Origin: Mangrovibacillus cuniculi
GTDB taxonomy: Bacteria > Bacillota > Bacilli > Bacillales > R1DC41
Direction of reading: 5' to 3'
Assembly (NCBI RefSeq): GCF_015482585.1
Contig: NZ_CP049742.1
Location: 1,260,501-1,324,500, forward strand
DNA length: 64,000 bases
Shown: piece after piece, positions 8,176 to 17,595 of the stretch
Numbering within the stretch: position 1 is the stretch's first letter
Layout: every line of letters begins with the position of its first letter
Program-made: the position numbers and the translations under genes
Notes under the pieces: model-generated
What the model was told of the DNA's origin: nothing
Database searches by the model: none
What the model saw: the letters and a program-made list of their open reading frames with translations, nothing else

Positions 8176-8976
8176 TTATCTTTTAGGAACATCAATATAC
8201 CCAAAATGAAATAACGCGGTTTTTCTTTTTATCACTTGAAACGGATATTTCGTAAAACGACTGGACTGATAGTGGTCTTTTAATACCACTCTATGCGACG
8301 CTACTCTCAATGCTTCCGTTATGGTCTCATCGAATACATCTTCTCCATATGCTATCGCTCTAATCTGGTTAATTCCGTTCGATTCCGTAATTTCTGTTTC
8401 AAACATTGGGTCAAGATACACAATATCTACATCGTTCATTTGTCGACTTTTCAAGAATACAAGGTGATTTCCTTGCCGTACATCAATTCTCCTACATGCA
8501 TGTAGAAAATCATCTGCACCTTCCTGGTAAGAAGCAAGCCCTTGTTTCACTATGTGAGCCAATATTGGATTTGCCTCTATCCCAGTTACTTTTCCTTTCA
8601 ATCCTGTTACAAGAGATGCAATGATAGCATCTGAGCCTAATCCAAGTGTGGCATCAATTACTTTCATCCCCTCTCTTAACGCACATGCTTCTAGAAAAGG
8701 ATCTGACTCTCCCCTAAAGATTCGTTTAGCCCTAAACATTGCACTATTAGGATGAAAGAAAATAGGTTCCAGTTGCCCAAGAGGAAACCACTCTTCTCTC
8801 TCTTTCCCAACGACGAATACATCACAGGAATATCTCTTTTGTAAAGAAGGAATTGATTGCTTTTTTCTCTCTACAAATAAAACATGAAAAGAAGCTGCTA
8901 TCCTCGCAGCTTCCTCTTCTAATTCTCTAGTTGATCGATACGCAGTGGTGACAATAAGGTTAGGAGCAAAATTCAC
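8176..8976 (-). CDS. ypiP: Class I SAM-dependent methyltransferase YpiP (RsmJ-like)
   Basis: 266 residues. The SAM-binding loop is DATLGLGSDA (residues 108-117), the acidic ribose-binding residue lies in VTGIEANP, and YLDPMFE near residue 183 is the catalytic-type DPxF motif of N-methylating enzymes. It resembles YpiP and the RsmJ family that methylates 16S rRNA, but the N-terminal 80 residues differ, so the rRNA site is an inference. The start overlaps the brxA stop by 17 nt; it closes the fhs operon. Confidence 0.8.
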   Translation of the reverse strand: MNFAPNLIVTTAYRSTRELEEEAARIAASFHVLFVERKKQSIPSLQKRYSCDVFVVGKEREEWFPLGQLEPIFFHPNSAMFRAKRIFRGESDPFLEACALREGMKVIDATLGLGSDAIIASLVTGLKGKVTGIEANPILAHIVKQGLASYQEGADDFLHACRRIDVRQGNHLVFLKSRQMNDVDIVYLDPMFETEITESNGINQIRAIAYGEDVFDETITEALRVASHRVVLKDHYQSSRFTKYPFQVIKRKTALFHFGYIDVPKR

Positions 8977-9394
8977 GATATGCTTTCCCTAAATTATTCA
9001 TAATGTCTTCCATCGTATGATCTTCAATGTCTTCACGAGGAATAAAGTGAACTACCTCTTGACCTTTTAACAAAGCAATAGAAGGAGAGGATGGTTCATA
9101 TCCATTAAAGTAAGAACGCATCGCTGCTGTTGCCTCTTTATCTTGACCAGCAAAAACAGTTACTAAATTCGCAGGTGTTTTTTCTTCTCTAACAATACTT
9201 TGTGTTACAGCTGGTCTAGCTAAGCCTGCAGCACATCCACAGACAGAATTAACCATTACCAATGTAGTACCTGATGTACTTTCCATGTATTTTTGTACTT
9301 CTTCTTCGGTAGTTAGTTCCGTAAACCCTGCAGTAGTTAATTCTTGTCGCATTGGAACTACCAATTGTTTCATGTATTCTTCATATGCATTCAT
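8960..9394 (-). CDS. brxA: Bacilliredoxin BrxA (YphP)
   Basis: 144 residues from the ATG at 9394, preceded by AAAGGAAG; upstream in-frame codons lie inside ypgR. Thioredoxin-like fold of the DUF1094 family with active site Cys52-Gly-Cys54. Bacilliredoxins remove bacillithiol from oxidised proteins in the cytoplasm. The bacillithiol synthase gene bshA at the right end of this window fits that role. Adjacent to ypiP, as in B. subtilis. Confidence 0.93.
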   Translation of the reverse strand: MNAYEEYMKQLVVPMRQELTTAGFTELTTEEEVQKYMESTSGTTLVMVNSVCGCAAGLARPAVTQSIVREEKTPANLVTVFAGQDKEATAAMRSYFNGYEPSSPSIALLKGQEVVHFIPREDIEDHTMEDIMNNLGKAYREFCS

Positions 9395-9396
9395 TA

Positions 9397-10539
9397 TTAT
9401 TCTTCCTTTCCTTTTCTGGCTTCTGTCATTTGTTTCCACACAGAACCTTTTGCTTCTTCTCCATCTTTAATTCTAGCAGCGGCCATTTTGGCTTGTAATG
9501 CTACTTCGAATTCCTCATCTTTACTAGCTTCTTCTAGGGCTGTTAACGCTGTTTCATCTCCTACTTCATATAGGAACATGGCAGCTCTCCAGCGAACTAG
9601 TTTGCTTTTGTCTTTTAATGCTTTCATCATTGCTGGAATACCTTCAACAAAACCTAAGTCTGAAAATGTATCTCCAGCAGTTCTTCTAACTGCCATGTTT
9701 TTATCTAGCATAGCTTCTTCTAACAAAGGAATAACTTTTGGCGATTCTATCATCCCTATATATACAACAGCAAGTCTTCTAATGGAAGCTTTCTCATCTT
9801 TTAATGCTTTTTGTAGAAGTGGAATATCCTCTTCGGTAGGGTCTTTCATTGCATCAAGAAGACGAAATCTCTCTTGCCAGTCAGGATTTTCTAACATATC
9901 TTCTGTTAAGGTGATTTTTTCTATTCTTTGTTTAACAGGTCTTGTACCTGCATTTTTTGCTTGAGAAACTAATTCATTTAATCTTTCTTCGGTATAGGAG
10001 GCTTCTATTTCTTCTGCAATTTGAGCAGCTACTTCTTCTTCCTCTCCATAACGAATACCGTACTCTTTCCATTTACGTAGAAAAACCACGTTATCTCCTG
10101 GTAATTCAGCGTCTTGCATGGCTTTTAAAAATCGACCAGAAAGCTGGACTCTTTTCTCTGTTTCTGAAGTAGATATTTTCACTTGATAAGGAATTTCTTT
10201 AAACTGAAGAACTGAGACTTGCACTTCACCGAAGTGATCATCTATTTTAGTCTCTTTTTCACTTGTTTCTTCGTTCTCTTCTCCTAATACTCGTCTAACT
10301 TTTGGAAGAATTGTTTCCCAATCTATCTTCGGATGTCGTTCTAAGGCTAGGAAGTCTGCAACATGATAAATTCCTTTTACACCTTCAATAGAAAAGAGAG
10401 AATGAATCCAATCTGGTGCACCATCAAGCTTGTCCTTTGAGTAATTAAAGCTTTTCCCTGCAGGAAGAGAGGTATCTAAAATTATCTTCATAGAATTTGG
10501 ACTGGGTGTTGGCTCAATTCCAGTAATATTCACTTTCAA
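9397..10539 (-). CDS. ypgR: Virulence factor C family protein: NifU-like N-domain plus HEAT repeats (YpgR)
   Basis: 380 residues. Residues 1-88 match the Nfu/NifU N-terminal domain (start MKVNITGIEPTPSPNSMKI). Residues about 215-365 are helical repeats of HEAT type with recurring patterns such as IPLLQKALKD, VIPLLEEAML and IPAMMKALKD, suited to protein-protein contacts. The same architecture is known as conserved virulence factor C in Staphylococcus and YpgR in Bacillus; the molecular role is unsettled. brxA begins 3 nt after its stop. Confidence 0.88.
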   Translation of the reverse strand: MKVNITGIEPTPSPNSMKIILDTSLPAGKSFNYSKDKLDGAPDWIHSLFSIEGVKGIYHVADFLALERHPKIDWETILPKVRRVLGEENEETSEKETKIDDHFGEVQVSVLQFKEIPYQVKISTSETEKRVQLSGRFLKAMQDAELPGDNVVFLRKWKEYGIRYGEEEEVAAQIAEEIEASYTEERLNELVSQAKNAGTRPVKQRIEKITLTEDMLENPDWQERFRLLDAMKDPTEEDIPLLQKALKDEKASIRRLAVVYIGMIESPKVIPLLEEAMLDKNMAVRRTAGDTFSDLGFVEGIPAMMKALKDKSKLVRWRAAMFLYEVGDETALTALEEASKDEEFEVALQAKMAAARIKDGEEAKGSVWKQMTEARKGKEE

Positions 10540-10550
10540 TCGCCTCCATT

Positions 10551-12443
10551 TTAATTATTTTGTTTTTCTTCTAATTCCGACCATCTTTCAATCAATGATT
10601 CTAGACGTTCATTCGTCAGGTGTTGCTCATCAAATAACTGTTGAGCTTTTTCAAAATCACTTCCAACCCTTTGTAATTCTTCATCTATTTCAAGTAGGCG
10701 TTCTTCTAACTTTTCCATTTCAGGTGTTAGAGCTTCCCATTCAATTTGTTCTTTATAACTTAGGCGTTTAGTAGTAGTAGTTTTTCTTTCTTGTTTTACT
10801 GGAGCAATCTTTTCTACATTCTGAAGATTTTGCTTCTTTTCTCTTTCTGCTTCACTTTCAAGAAACTCGGTATATTCCCCTAAGTAATGTTCAATTACTC
10901 CGTGACCACGGAAGACGAGTAAGTGATCTACCACTTTATCTAAAAAGTAACGATCATGTGAAACAGTAATGACAACTCCTGAGAACTCTTCTAAATATTG
11001 TTCTAAAACAGTCAACGTTTCTGTATCTAAATCATTCGTTGGCTCATCTAGCAATAAAACATTCGGCTTTTGCATCAATAACTTTAATAAATAAAGTCTT
11101 CTTTTCTCTCCACCTGAAAGCTTTCGTACTAGCGTTCCGTGTGTATGAAGAGGGAATAAAAACCTTTCAAGCATTTGCGCTACAGAAATGGCCTCGCCTT
11201 CTGAAGTATGAACCACTTCTCCAGACTCACGCACGTATTCAATCATTCTTTGATCACCGTTAACTGGTTCCATCGTTTGTGTAAAGTAAGCAAATTTAAC
11301 CGTTTGTCCAACTATTCTTTCCCCAGTATCTATACTTAACGTACCAGCAATGATGTTTAGTAACGTAGATTTCCCTTCACCATTTGCACCTACAATACCA
11401 ATTCGGTCACCAGGTTTAACTAAAAGGGAGAAATCTTTTACAAACTCTCTATTATGAAATGACTTAGAGATGTTCTTTAATTCAACCACTTGTTTCCCTA
11501 ACCTAGCTCCCTGAACGTTCATATCTACTTGTTGCTTGCCGTTATCCTTACTTAAGGAGTCTTCAAGGTTTTCAAAACGTTGGATTCTAGCTTTTTGTTT
11601 TGTCGTTCTAGCCTTCGCTCCCCTTCTCATCCAAGCGAGCTCATTGCGGTATAAATTTTTCCTTTTAGCTGAAGTTGCCGCTTCATTCGCTTCCCGCTCT
11701 GCTTTCGCCTGAATAAATTGTTGGTAGTTGCCTTGATAACTGTAAAGTTGTTTATTAGACAATTCAATCATTCTTGTTGTAACAGAATCTAAAAAGTAGC
11801 GATCATGACTTACTAGCAATACTGCATTAGGATAATTGTTTAAAAAATGTGTAAGCCATTGAACAGATTCTGTGTCCAAATGGTTAGTTGGCTCATCTAA
11901 GATTAACAGATCAGGAGTCTCTACTAAGACCTGCGCTAATGAGACACGCTTTTGTTGTCCCCCTGATAATTCACTCATTTTTTGATGAATTTGACTAATT
12001 CCTAACTTCGATAAGATAACTTTTGCATTTGCATTCGCATCCCAAGCATTATACGTATCCATTTCTTTCTGATAGCGGAAAAGCTTTTCCTGTTTTTCTA
12101 CACTTTCAGGATCTTCTTGGAGCTCTGCTAACGCAAGTTCATAGTTTCTCATCGTTTTCATGATAATAGACTGACCTTTAAAAACATGTTCAATCACCGT
12201 TTCTTGCTCATCAAAAGGCATATCCTGCATGACATAGCCAATGGAGTAATCATTTGCATGAATTCTATTACACCCGTCTCCATCATCTAATCTTGCAATC
12301 ATGGCTAAAAGGCTTGTTTTACCAGTGCCATTAATTCCAATTAACCCAACGCGTTCCTTTTCTTGTATGTGAAAAGATACGTTTGTAAACAGTGTCTTTT
12401 CACCCACTGTTTTCGTTGCATTTTCCATCACATACGTATTCAT
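10551..12443 (-). CDS. ABC-F type ATPase (Uup/YfmR-like)
   Basis: 630 residues. Two ATP-binding cassettes without membrane segments: Walker A GINGTGKTS near residue 37, signature LSGGQQKR and Walker B LILDEPTNHLD in the first half; GANGEGKST, LSGGEKRR and LLLDEPTNDLD in the second. Between them is the basic P-site linker with RRGAKARTTKQKAR, and the C-terminus is a coiled coil of Uup type. ABC-F proteins act on ribosomes; the Uup/YfmR group is thought to relieve stalling. The ATG at 12443 overlaps the ypgQ stop as ATGA, indicating translational coupling. The nearest named relative is an inference. Confidence 0.9.
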   Translation of the reverse strand: MNTYVMENATKTVGEKTLFTNVSFHIQEKERVGLIGINGTGKTSLLAMIARLDDGDGCNRIHANDYSIGYVMQDMPFDEQETVIEHVFKGQSIIMKTMRNYELALAELQEDPESVEKQEKLFRYQKEMDTYNAWDANANAKVILSKLGISQIHQKMSELSGGQQKRVSLAQVLVETPDLLILDEPTNHLDTESVQWLTHFLNNYPNAVLLVSHDRYFLDSVTTRMIELSNKQLYSYQGNYQQFIQAKAEREANEAATSAKRKNLYRNELAWMRRGAKARTTKQKARIQRFENLEDSLSKDNGKQQVDMNVQGARLGKQVVELKNISKSFHNREFVKDFSLLVKPGDRIGIVGANGEGKSTLLNIIAGTLSIDTGERIVGQTVKFAYFTQTMEPVNGDQRMIEYVRESGEVVHTSEGEAISVAQMLERFLFPLHTHGTLVRKLSGGEKRRLYLLKLLMQKPNVLLLDEPTNDLDTETLTVLEQYLEEFSGVVITVSHDRYFLDKVVDHLLVFRGHGVIEHYLGEYTEFLESEAEREKKQNLQNVEKIAPVKQERKTTTTKRLSYKEQIEWEALTPEMEKLEERLLEIDEELQRVGSDFEKAQQLFDEQHLTNERLESLIERWSELEEKQNN

Positions 12444-13090
12444 CCTACACCGTTCCATTCTTTCATAAATTGTAAAAGAAATTGCTCCAAGGTCTTGTGA
12501 CGCTCCATAGCTAATTTCTTTCCGTTTTTTGTATTCATATTATCTTTTATTAGTAAAAGTTTATCATAAAAATGATGTAGTGTTGAATGTCTTGCATTCT
12601 GCCCAATTTCTCTATCTTCAACTGGTAATGGAATGGTGGAATCATAGAGAACATTTCCTTTGCTACCACTGTATTGAAAAGTTCTAGCAATCCCAACAGC
12701 ACCAATGGCATCTAACCTATCAGCATCTTGTACAACCTTTCCCTCATCGGATAAAGGTTCAGAAATCTCCCTTTTAGAAAAAGAGAGATTTCTGATGATA
12801 TGCATGACTTGCATGACTTGTTCCTTCGATAGACCAATTGAGTATAGTTGTCGTTCTAGTTGTTTGCTTGCCTTTTCTACATCTTCTACCAACTTTTCAT
12901 CAATACAATCGTGAACGTAACAAGATACGAGCACCACTACTTCATCCACATTCATACCTTTCATTATCAGCAAAGCGTTTTGAACTACTCGGTTCATATG
13001 ATCCATTGCATGTCCAGTTGTGTCATCTCGTAGTGATTCAAATGCAATCTTTTGAACGTCCATTAACAGTCTATCTTTCATTAAGTTCAT
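12440..13090 (-). CDS. ypgQ: HD-domain phosphohydrolase YpgQ
   Basis: 216 residues. Metal-dependent HD fold: first His in GHAMDHMNRV, the HD pair in CYVHDCIDE and a distal Asp in VQDADRLDAIGAVG. YpgQ of B. subtilis hydrolyses nucleoside triphosphates to the nucleoside and triphosphate or pyrophosphate in vitro; the in vivo role is not settled. Its ATG shares a base with the fhs stop (TAATG), and its own stop overlaps the ABC-F start. Confidence 0.88.
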   Translation of the reverse strand: MNLMKDRLLMDVQKIAFESLRDDTTGHAMDHMNRVVQNALLIMKGMNVDEVVVLVSCYVHDCIDEKLVEDVEKASKQLERQLYSIGLSKEQVMQVMHIIRNLSFSKREISEPLSDEGKVVQDADRLDAIGAVGIARTFQYSGSKGNVLYDSTIPLPVEDREIGQNARHSTLHHFYDKLLLIKDNMNTKNGKKLAMERHKTLEQFLLQFMKEWNGVG

Positions 13091-14766
13091 TAGAATAACC
13101 CCATAGCATTCCCATTTTCATCTACATCCATCTTTAAAGCAGCAGGCTGTTTAGGTAAGCCTGGCATTGTCATAACATCACCAGTTAATGCAACAACGAA
13201 GCCAGCTCCGACTTTTGGTCGTAACTCTCTAACAGTAATCACAAAGTCTGTTGGTCTCCCAATTTTAGTTGGATCATCCGATAAAGAAACAGGTGTTTTT
13301 GCCATACATACAGGGAAGATACCGTAGCCTTGTCGTTCACATTCTACTAACTGTTTTTTTGCTTTTGAAGTAAACTCTACACCCTTTGCCCCATATATAT
13401 TCTTTGCGATTTTTTCCATCTTTGTTTGGAGGGAATCACTTACATCATAGGTGTGTGTAAATGAGCAGTCCTTTTTTAATAGAGGAATGATTTGCTTTAC
13501 TAGTTCTTCTCCTCCAGCGCCACCTTTTTCCCATACTTCTGTTAAGGCAAATCGGACTCCATTATTTTCGCACCATGATTTGACTACGCTTACTTCCTCT
13601 GGTGTATCGAAAATAAATTTATTTAAAGCTACAACTGGTTCAATGCCGAAGGATTGTACGTTTTCTACATGCTTAGCTAAGTTCATTAGCCCTGTTTGTA
13701 AGGCATCAATATTTTCTTCTTTTAAAGAGTCCTTCTTTACACCACCGTGCATTTTTAACGCTCGAATAGTCGCCACGACAACTACTGCAGATGGATTGGT
13801 CTCCGTAATTCTCGTTTTTATATTAAGAAACTTCTCTGCTCCGAGGTCTGCACCAAAACCAGCTTCCGTTACTACGACGTCTGCAAGAGATAATGCGGTT
13901 TTTGTGGCAATAACAGAGTTACATCCATGTGCGATGTTTGCAAAAGGGCCTCCATGAATTAATGTTGGTGTTCCCTCAAGGGTTTGAACCAAGTTTGGTT
14001 TCAAGGCATCTTTTAATAACAGCGTTAATGCACCTTCCACCCCTAAATCTTTCACTTTAACCACTTCTCGTTCGTATGTATAGCCAATAACAATGTTAGA
14101 AATACGCTGTTTTAAATCTTTCAAGTTTTTTGCAAGGCATAAAATCGCCATAATTTCAGAGGCTACTGTGATGTCAAATCCATCTTCACGCGGCACACCT
14201 TGAATAGGTCCACCCAACCCTACTAGTACATTTCTCAGAGCACGATCATTTAAGTCTACTACTCTCTTCCAAAGTACACGCCTCGGATCGATGGATAATG
14301 TGTTCCCTTGATGTATGTGGTTATCAATTAGAGCGGAAAGAGCGTTATTTGCTGTCGTGATAGCATGTAAATCACCAGTAAAATGTAAATTTATTTCATC
14401 CATTGGGACTACTTGAGCGTAACCCCCACCGGTTGCCCCACCTTTAATTCCCATCGTTGGCCCTAGTGACGGCTCTCTTAATGCAATCATAGTTTTGTAG
14501 CCCACTTTCTGGAATGCATCTCCTAAACCGACTGTAACGGTTGATTTCCCTTCACCTGCTGGGGTGGGATTAATTGCGGTTACTAATATTAATTTCCCTT
14601 CTTTTTTACCTTCCAGTGAGTTTAGCAAATCATAAGAAAGTTTCGCTTTATATTTACCATACATCTCTAGGTTCTCTGCACTTAAACCTACTTTTGATGC
14701 GATGTCTTGTATAGGAATCATTTTTGCTTTTTGAGATATTTCAATATCTGTTGGTACGTTAGACAT
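13090..14766 (-). CDS. fhs: Formate-tetrahydrofolate ligase
   Basis: 558 residues, full length. Makes 10-formyl-tetrahydrofolate from formate, THF and ATP. The P-loop is TPAGEGKST (residues 68-76), and the family blocks [19 protein letters not shown] and [10 protein letters not shown] are present. It heads the operon fhs-ypgQ-ABC-F-ypgR-brxA-ypiP, in which all neighbours overlap or lie within about 12 nt. B. subtilis 168 lacks fhs, so its attachment to this otherwise conserved block is lineage-specific. Confidence 0.97.
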   Translation of the reverse strand: MSNVPTDIEISQKAKMIPIQDIASKVGLSAENLEMYGKYKAKLSYDLLNSLEGKKEGKLILVTAINPTPAGEGKSTVTVGLGDAFQKVGYKTMIALREPSLGPTMGIKGGATGGGYAQVVPMDEINLHFTGDLHAITTANNALSALIDNHIHQGNTLSIDPRRVLWKRVVDLNDRALRNVLVGLGGPIQGVPREDGFDITVASEIMAILCLAKNLKDLKQRISNIVIGYTYEREVVKVKDLGVEGALTLLLKDALKPNLVQTLEGTPTLIHGGPFANIAHGCNSVIATKTALSLADVVVTEAGFGADLGAEKFLNIKTRITETNPSAVVVVATIRALKMHGGVKKDSLKEENIDALQTGLMNLAKHVENVQSFGIEPVVALNKFIFDTPEEVSVVKSWCENNGVRFALTEVWEKGGAGGEELVKQIIPLLKKDCSFTHTYDVSDSLQTKMEKIAKNIYGAKGVEFTSKAKKQLVECERQGYGIFPVCMAKTPVSLSDDPTKIGRPTDFVITVRELRPKVGAGFVVALTGDVMTMPGLPKQPAALKMDVDENGNAMGLF

Positions 14767-14916
14767 ACTACTCCTCCTAATATAGATAAATTATTTTCAT
14801 TCTTTTTTCCTTATTTAGCTGATACATTAAAAATTAACAAAAATAGATGAATTCCGTTAATAATCCCTTTACATATAATTGGTAACATTAAAGCATCGTA
14901 AAGGAGGTAAGACCAA

Positions 14917-16059
14917 ATGAAATCAACACCTTCTATTCTTATATTAACTGCTCAATACGGAACAGGCCACTTACAAGTAGCAAAAACCGTACATGATTCA
15001 TTTAAAGAAAAGGATGGACATCTTGTTCATCAATGTGATTTATACGAAGAATCCTATCCAGCCATGTCAATCATTACCCAACAAATCTTTCAAAAAAGTT
15101 TCACAAAGGTAGGAGCCCCTATTTATAAAATGTTTTATTATGGTACAGATCGATTATCAAAGAAAGGATTATCTTATTTGTACCAACATTTAGGGAAACA
15201 GAGAATGAAAGAACTCATGCAAACCATTAATCCAAACTTAGTACTTACTACCTTTCCTCTTCATGCACCAAATGCACTAACAAAACAACCTTGGTGTAAA
15301 ACTCAAACGGCAACTATTATTACAGATTACTGTTTACATCCACTTTGGATACATCAAAACATAAGTCGTTATTTCGTAGCTAGCAAAGAAGTCGAAGATA
15401 AATTACTTATGTCTGGTATTAAAAAAAACAAAATAACCATTAGCGGTATTCCAGTAAGAGAGGCTTTTCTACAACCTGTCTGTAAAGAAGAAGTGTATCG
15501 ACGTTTCAATCTAGATTCTTCTAAACAAACCGTACTATTAGTGGCAGGAGCGCTAGGTGTTGCCCAAGATATCCCTACTCTTGTAAGAGAACTTGCTATG
15601 ATACCTACTATTCAATTAATTGTCGTTTGTGGTAAAAACAAATTCTTACAAGAAACCATTCAACACAGCTACAAGAATTCTCATGTAAACATTTTTGGAT
15701 ATGTGGAGGAAATGCACCTACTATTGGAGGTTGCTGATATTTTCATTACAAAACCTGGTGGTGTCACCATTACAGAAGCTGCAATTAAACGTACTCCCCT
15801 TATCTTTTTCAAACCAACTCCTGGTCAAGAAAAGGAAAATGCTATGTATTTTGTACAAAAAGGAGCAGCATTTATCGCCCAGACAAACAAGGATATCTTA
15901 GATTATACAACTTATCTTTTACATCATCCTATAGCTAGAATAAAAATGAAAGAATCTTTAGGGGAAATTGCAAAACCAAATGCAGCTTACAGAATAAAAG
16001 AAGAAATAAAACAACTTGCTAGGCAAGACAGGACCATTCAAGCAAGGAGGGTTTTATAG
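14917..16059 (+). CDS. UgtP-like diacylglycerol glucosyltransferase (GT28)
   Basis: 380 residues. N-terminal LILTAQYGTGHLQVA matches the MGDG-synthase-type start, the acceptor domain is followed by TFPLHAPNA and TDYCLHPLWIH, and the sugar-nucleotide-binding block FITKPGGVTITEA with PGQEKENA lies near residues 283-310. The same order is seen in B. subtilis UgtP, which makes glucolipids for the membrane and the lipoteichoic acid anchor. The overall match is clear but diverged, so the exact sugar chain is uncertain. ATG follows AAAGGAGG; the stop overlaps the next start by one base. Confidence 0.82.
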   Translation: MKSTPSILILTAQYGTGHLQVAKTVHDSFKEKDGHLVHQCDLYEESYPAMSIITQQIFQKSFTKVGAPIYKMFYYGTDRLSKKGLSYLYQHLGKQRMKELMQTINPNLVLTTFPLHAPNALTKQPWCKTQTATIITDYCLHPLWIHQNISRYFVASKEVEDKLLMSGIKKNKITISGIPVREAFLQPVCKEEVYRRFNLDSSKQTVLLVAGALGVAQDIPTLVRELAMIPTIQLIVVCGKNKFLQETIQHSYKNSHVNIFGYVEEMHLLLEVADIFITKPGGVTITEAAIKRTPLIFFKPTPGQEKENAMYFVQKGAAFIAQTNKDILDYTTYLLHHPIARIKMKESLGEIAKPNAAYRIKEEIKQLARQDRTIQARRVL

Positions 16060-17054
16060 TGGACACGAGTACACATATGATCACAGGGATTGGGATTGGA
16101 TTACTTGCCCAATTAGACCCTGTACTTGCTACTTCCAGTACAGCCAAAATAGCCGCTATAGGTGCTTGCATTTTTGGTTCGAATGCTCCCGATTTAGATT
16201 ATATATGCAAAATGAGAGGAAATGCCTTTTACTATAAACATCATCGAGGTTTATCGCATTCTATTTTTATGTTACCTGTTTACGCTATCATTTTAGGATT
16301 GCTTTCTCTATTCGTTTTTGATGTCCAACTTTCCATACATTTAGCCTTATGGTCTTTCTTTGCCGTGCTCATCCATGTAGCCAGTGATTTATGTAACATC
16401 CATGGGACACAAGTTTTGCGTCCTTTTACAGACAAGTGGATAGCTTATGATGTCATCCCCCTGTTTGACTCCATTATATTTTTCTCTCATATAATTGGAA
16501 TTCTACTCGTGTTTGTAGTAGGCACATCCGCTGGCGTCACTTTTCTATGGATTTATGTGGTATTACTACTCTACATTTTTGGTAGATTTTTAGTAACAAA
16601 CGATATAAGGCATCACTTATCGAATCATTATCCAAACGCAGAAAGAATTAAATTAATCCCATCTATGAGCTTAATTAGTTGGCAATTCATTATAGAAACA
16701 GAAGAATCTTATCTTCTAGGATCTTTTTTTAACAATCAGGTAAAAATTGAACAGACTATTATGAAACAATCCATTTCTGAAAACATCATCAACCGTTCAA
16801 AAGAAGAAGAAATTGTATCATCCTTTCTATTTAGTTCACCTTTTGCTATTCCATTAACAATTGAACGTAAAAATGGAGTAGAGATAAGGTGGATAGATTT
16901 ACGATTTAGAAAAAAAACATTTTTCCCTTTTATGGCCATTTCTATTTTTCATAAGCAGAATGATCAAGTATCAAGCTATTCGGGGTGGTTCCACACTCCT
17001 TCTCAGGTAAAGAGAAAAGTAAGACAATTAAAAAAGGAAAATGTACACATTTAA
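16059..17054 (+). CDS. YfhP-like membrane-bound metal-dependent hydrolase family protein
   Basis: 331 residues with a GTG start supported by AAGGAGG. The N-terminus MDTSTHMITGIGIG with His6, then NAPDLDYI and HHRGLSHS, form the conserved metal-site pattern of the YdjM/YfhP family. Four or five membrane segments follow (roughly residues 70-90, 95-113, 142-160, 165-185). The C-terminal third is soluble. Catalytic activity of this family has not been established. It is translationally coupled to the glycosyltransferase (1-nt overlap), hinting at a shared membrane-lipid task. Confidence 0.8.
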   Translation: MDTSTHMITGIGIGLLAQLDPVLATSSTAKIAAIGACIFGSNAPDLDYICKMRGNAFYYKHHRGLSHSIFMLPVYAIILGLLSLFVFDVQLSIHLALWSFFAVLIHVASDLCNIHGTQVLRPFTDKWIAYDVIPLFDSIIFFSHIIGILLVFVVGTSAGVTFLWIYVVLLLYIFGRFLVTNDIRHHLSNHYPNAERIKLIPSMSLISWQFIIETEESYLLGSFFNNQVKIEQTIMKQSISENIINRSKEEEIVSSFLFSSPFAIPLTIERKNGVEIRWIDLRFRKKTFFPFMAISIFHKQNDQVSSYSGWFHTPSQVKRKVRQLKKENVHI

Positions 17055-17056
17055 AA

Positions 17057-17085
17057 GAATAGGAAAAAGCGTTCCATCCATACTA
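17057..17085 (+). promoter_or_regulatory. Sigma-G-like promoter of the 58-aa gene
   Basis: GAATA at 17057-17061, a 17-nt spacer, then CATACTA at 17079-17085 fit the forespore consensus gHATR-N17/18-CATNHTA exactly. The ribosome site begins 8 nt later and the ATG is at 17107. Confidence 0.65.
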
Positions 17086-17106
17086 CCTTTATAGGAGGTA
17101 GAGCTT

Positions 17107-17283
17107 ATGAAAGACTATGTTTCTAAAGTAGAGTTTCACCCAAATGGTTTTATTACCAATGTATATACGACTGATGGCCGTATTATCTCTTATCAAAAGG
17201 CAATCCTAGAGCACGAAGAAGGTTCTTTAGGTGGTTTAGAAGAAAGTGATGCATTATCCTATATGAAAAGAATGGAGTACTAA
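17107..17283 (+). CDS. Small hypothetical protein, candidate forespore gene (58 aa)
   Basis: ATG eight bases after AGGAGG opens a 58-residue soluble frame starting MKDYVSKVEFHPNG and ending YMKRMEY. It is acidic, with two predicted strands then helix, and has no Cys or membrane segment. The sigma-G-like promoter directly upstream suggests expression in the developing spore. A foldback repeat begins 48 nt after the stop, then a terminator. No family was recognised. Confidence 0.68.
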   Translation: MKDYVSKVEFHPNGFITNVYTTDGRIISYQKAILEHEEGSLGGLEESDALSYMKRMEY

Positions 17284-17330
17284 TTTTCCTGTTTTAAAGT
17301 ACACGAGAAAAGAGGCTTGTACCAAAACCG

Positions 17331-17480
17331 AAAGTGACTGCATAGGGATTTCCGCTGCAGGGGGACGCTTCCCACCGGGCGGGCAGCTGAGTCTCCTCGT
17401 CGCTAAATTACGCGCTCCTGTGGGGTCTCAGCTACCCACCATTCCCGTAGGAGTCGCCCCCTTCCGCTCCAATCCCAAAT
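17331..17480. repeat. Foldback repeat A, copy 2
   Basis: Same orientation and layout as copy 1: GACTGC start, TTCCGCTGCAGGGGGACGC left arm, inner arms GGGCAGCTGAG and CTCAGCTACCC, and right end CGCCCCCTTCCGCTCCAATCC. The inner arms differ from copy 1 on both sides, keeping most pairing. Lies in the 3' region of the 58-residue gene. Confidence 0.9.
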
Positions 17481-17520
17481 ATTTATTCTGTAAAAGCACA
17501 AATTCTGCAGTATTTTAAAA

Positions 17521-17565
17521 CAAAGAAGGTACATTCATTTTTTGAATGTACCTTCTTTGTTTTTC
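17521..17565. terminator. Terminator between repeat A copy 2 and mntR
   Basis: CAAAGAAGGTACATTC and its complement form a 16-bp perfect stem around an AT loop. It serves convergent transcripts, the 58-residue gene on plus and mntR on minus. Core GGTACATTC recurs beside other copies of repeat A. Confidence 0.85.
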
Positions 17566-17595
17566 CATGGCTCTTTTTCTATTATAAAGCAATGG

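Noticed and set aside
9344..9964. 206-residue plus-strand frame
   Set aside because: Exactly opposite ypgR, Ser-rich, no ribosome site; shadow of a real gene.
14821..14916. Riboswitch or strong promoter between fhs and the ugtP-like gene
   Set aside because: A TATAAT is seen at 14874 but no convincing -35 and no known aptamer pattern.
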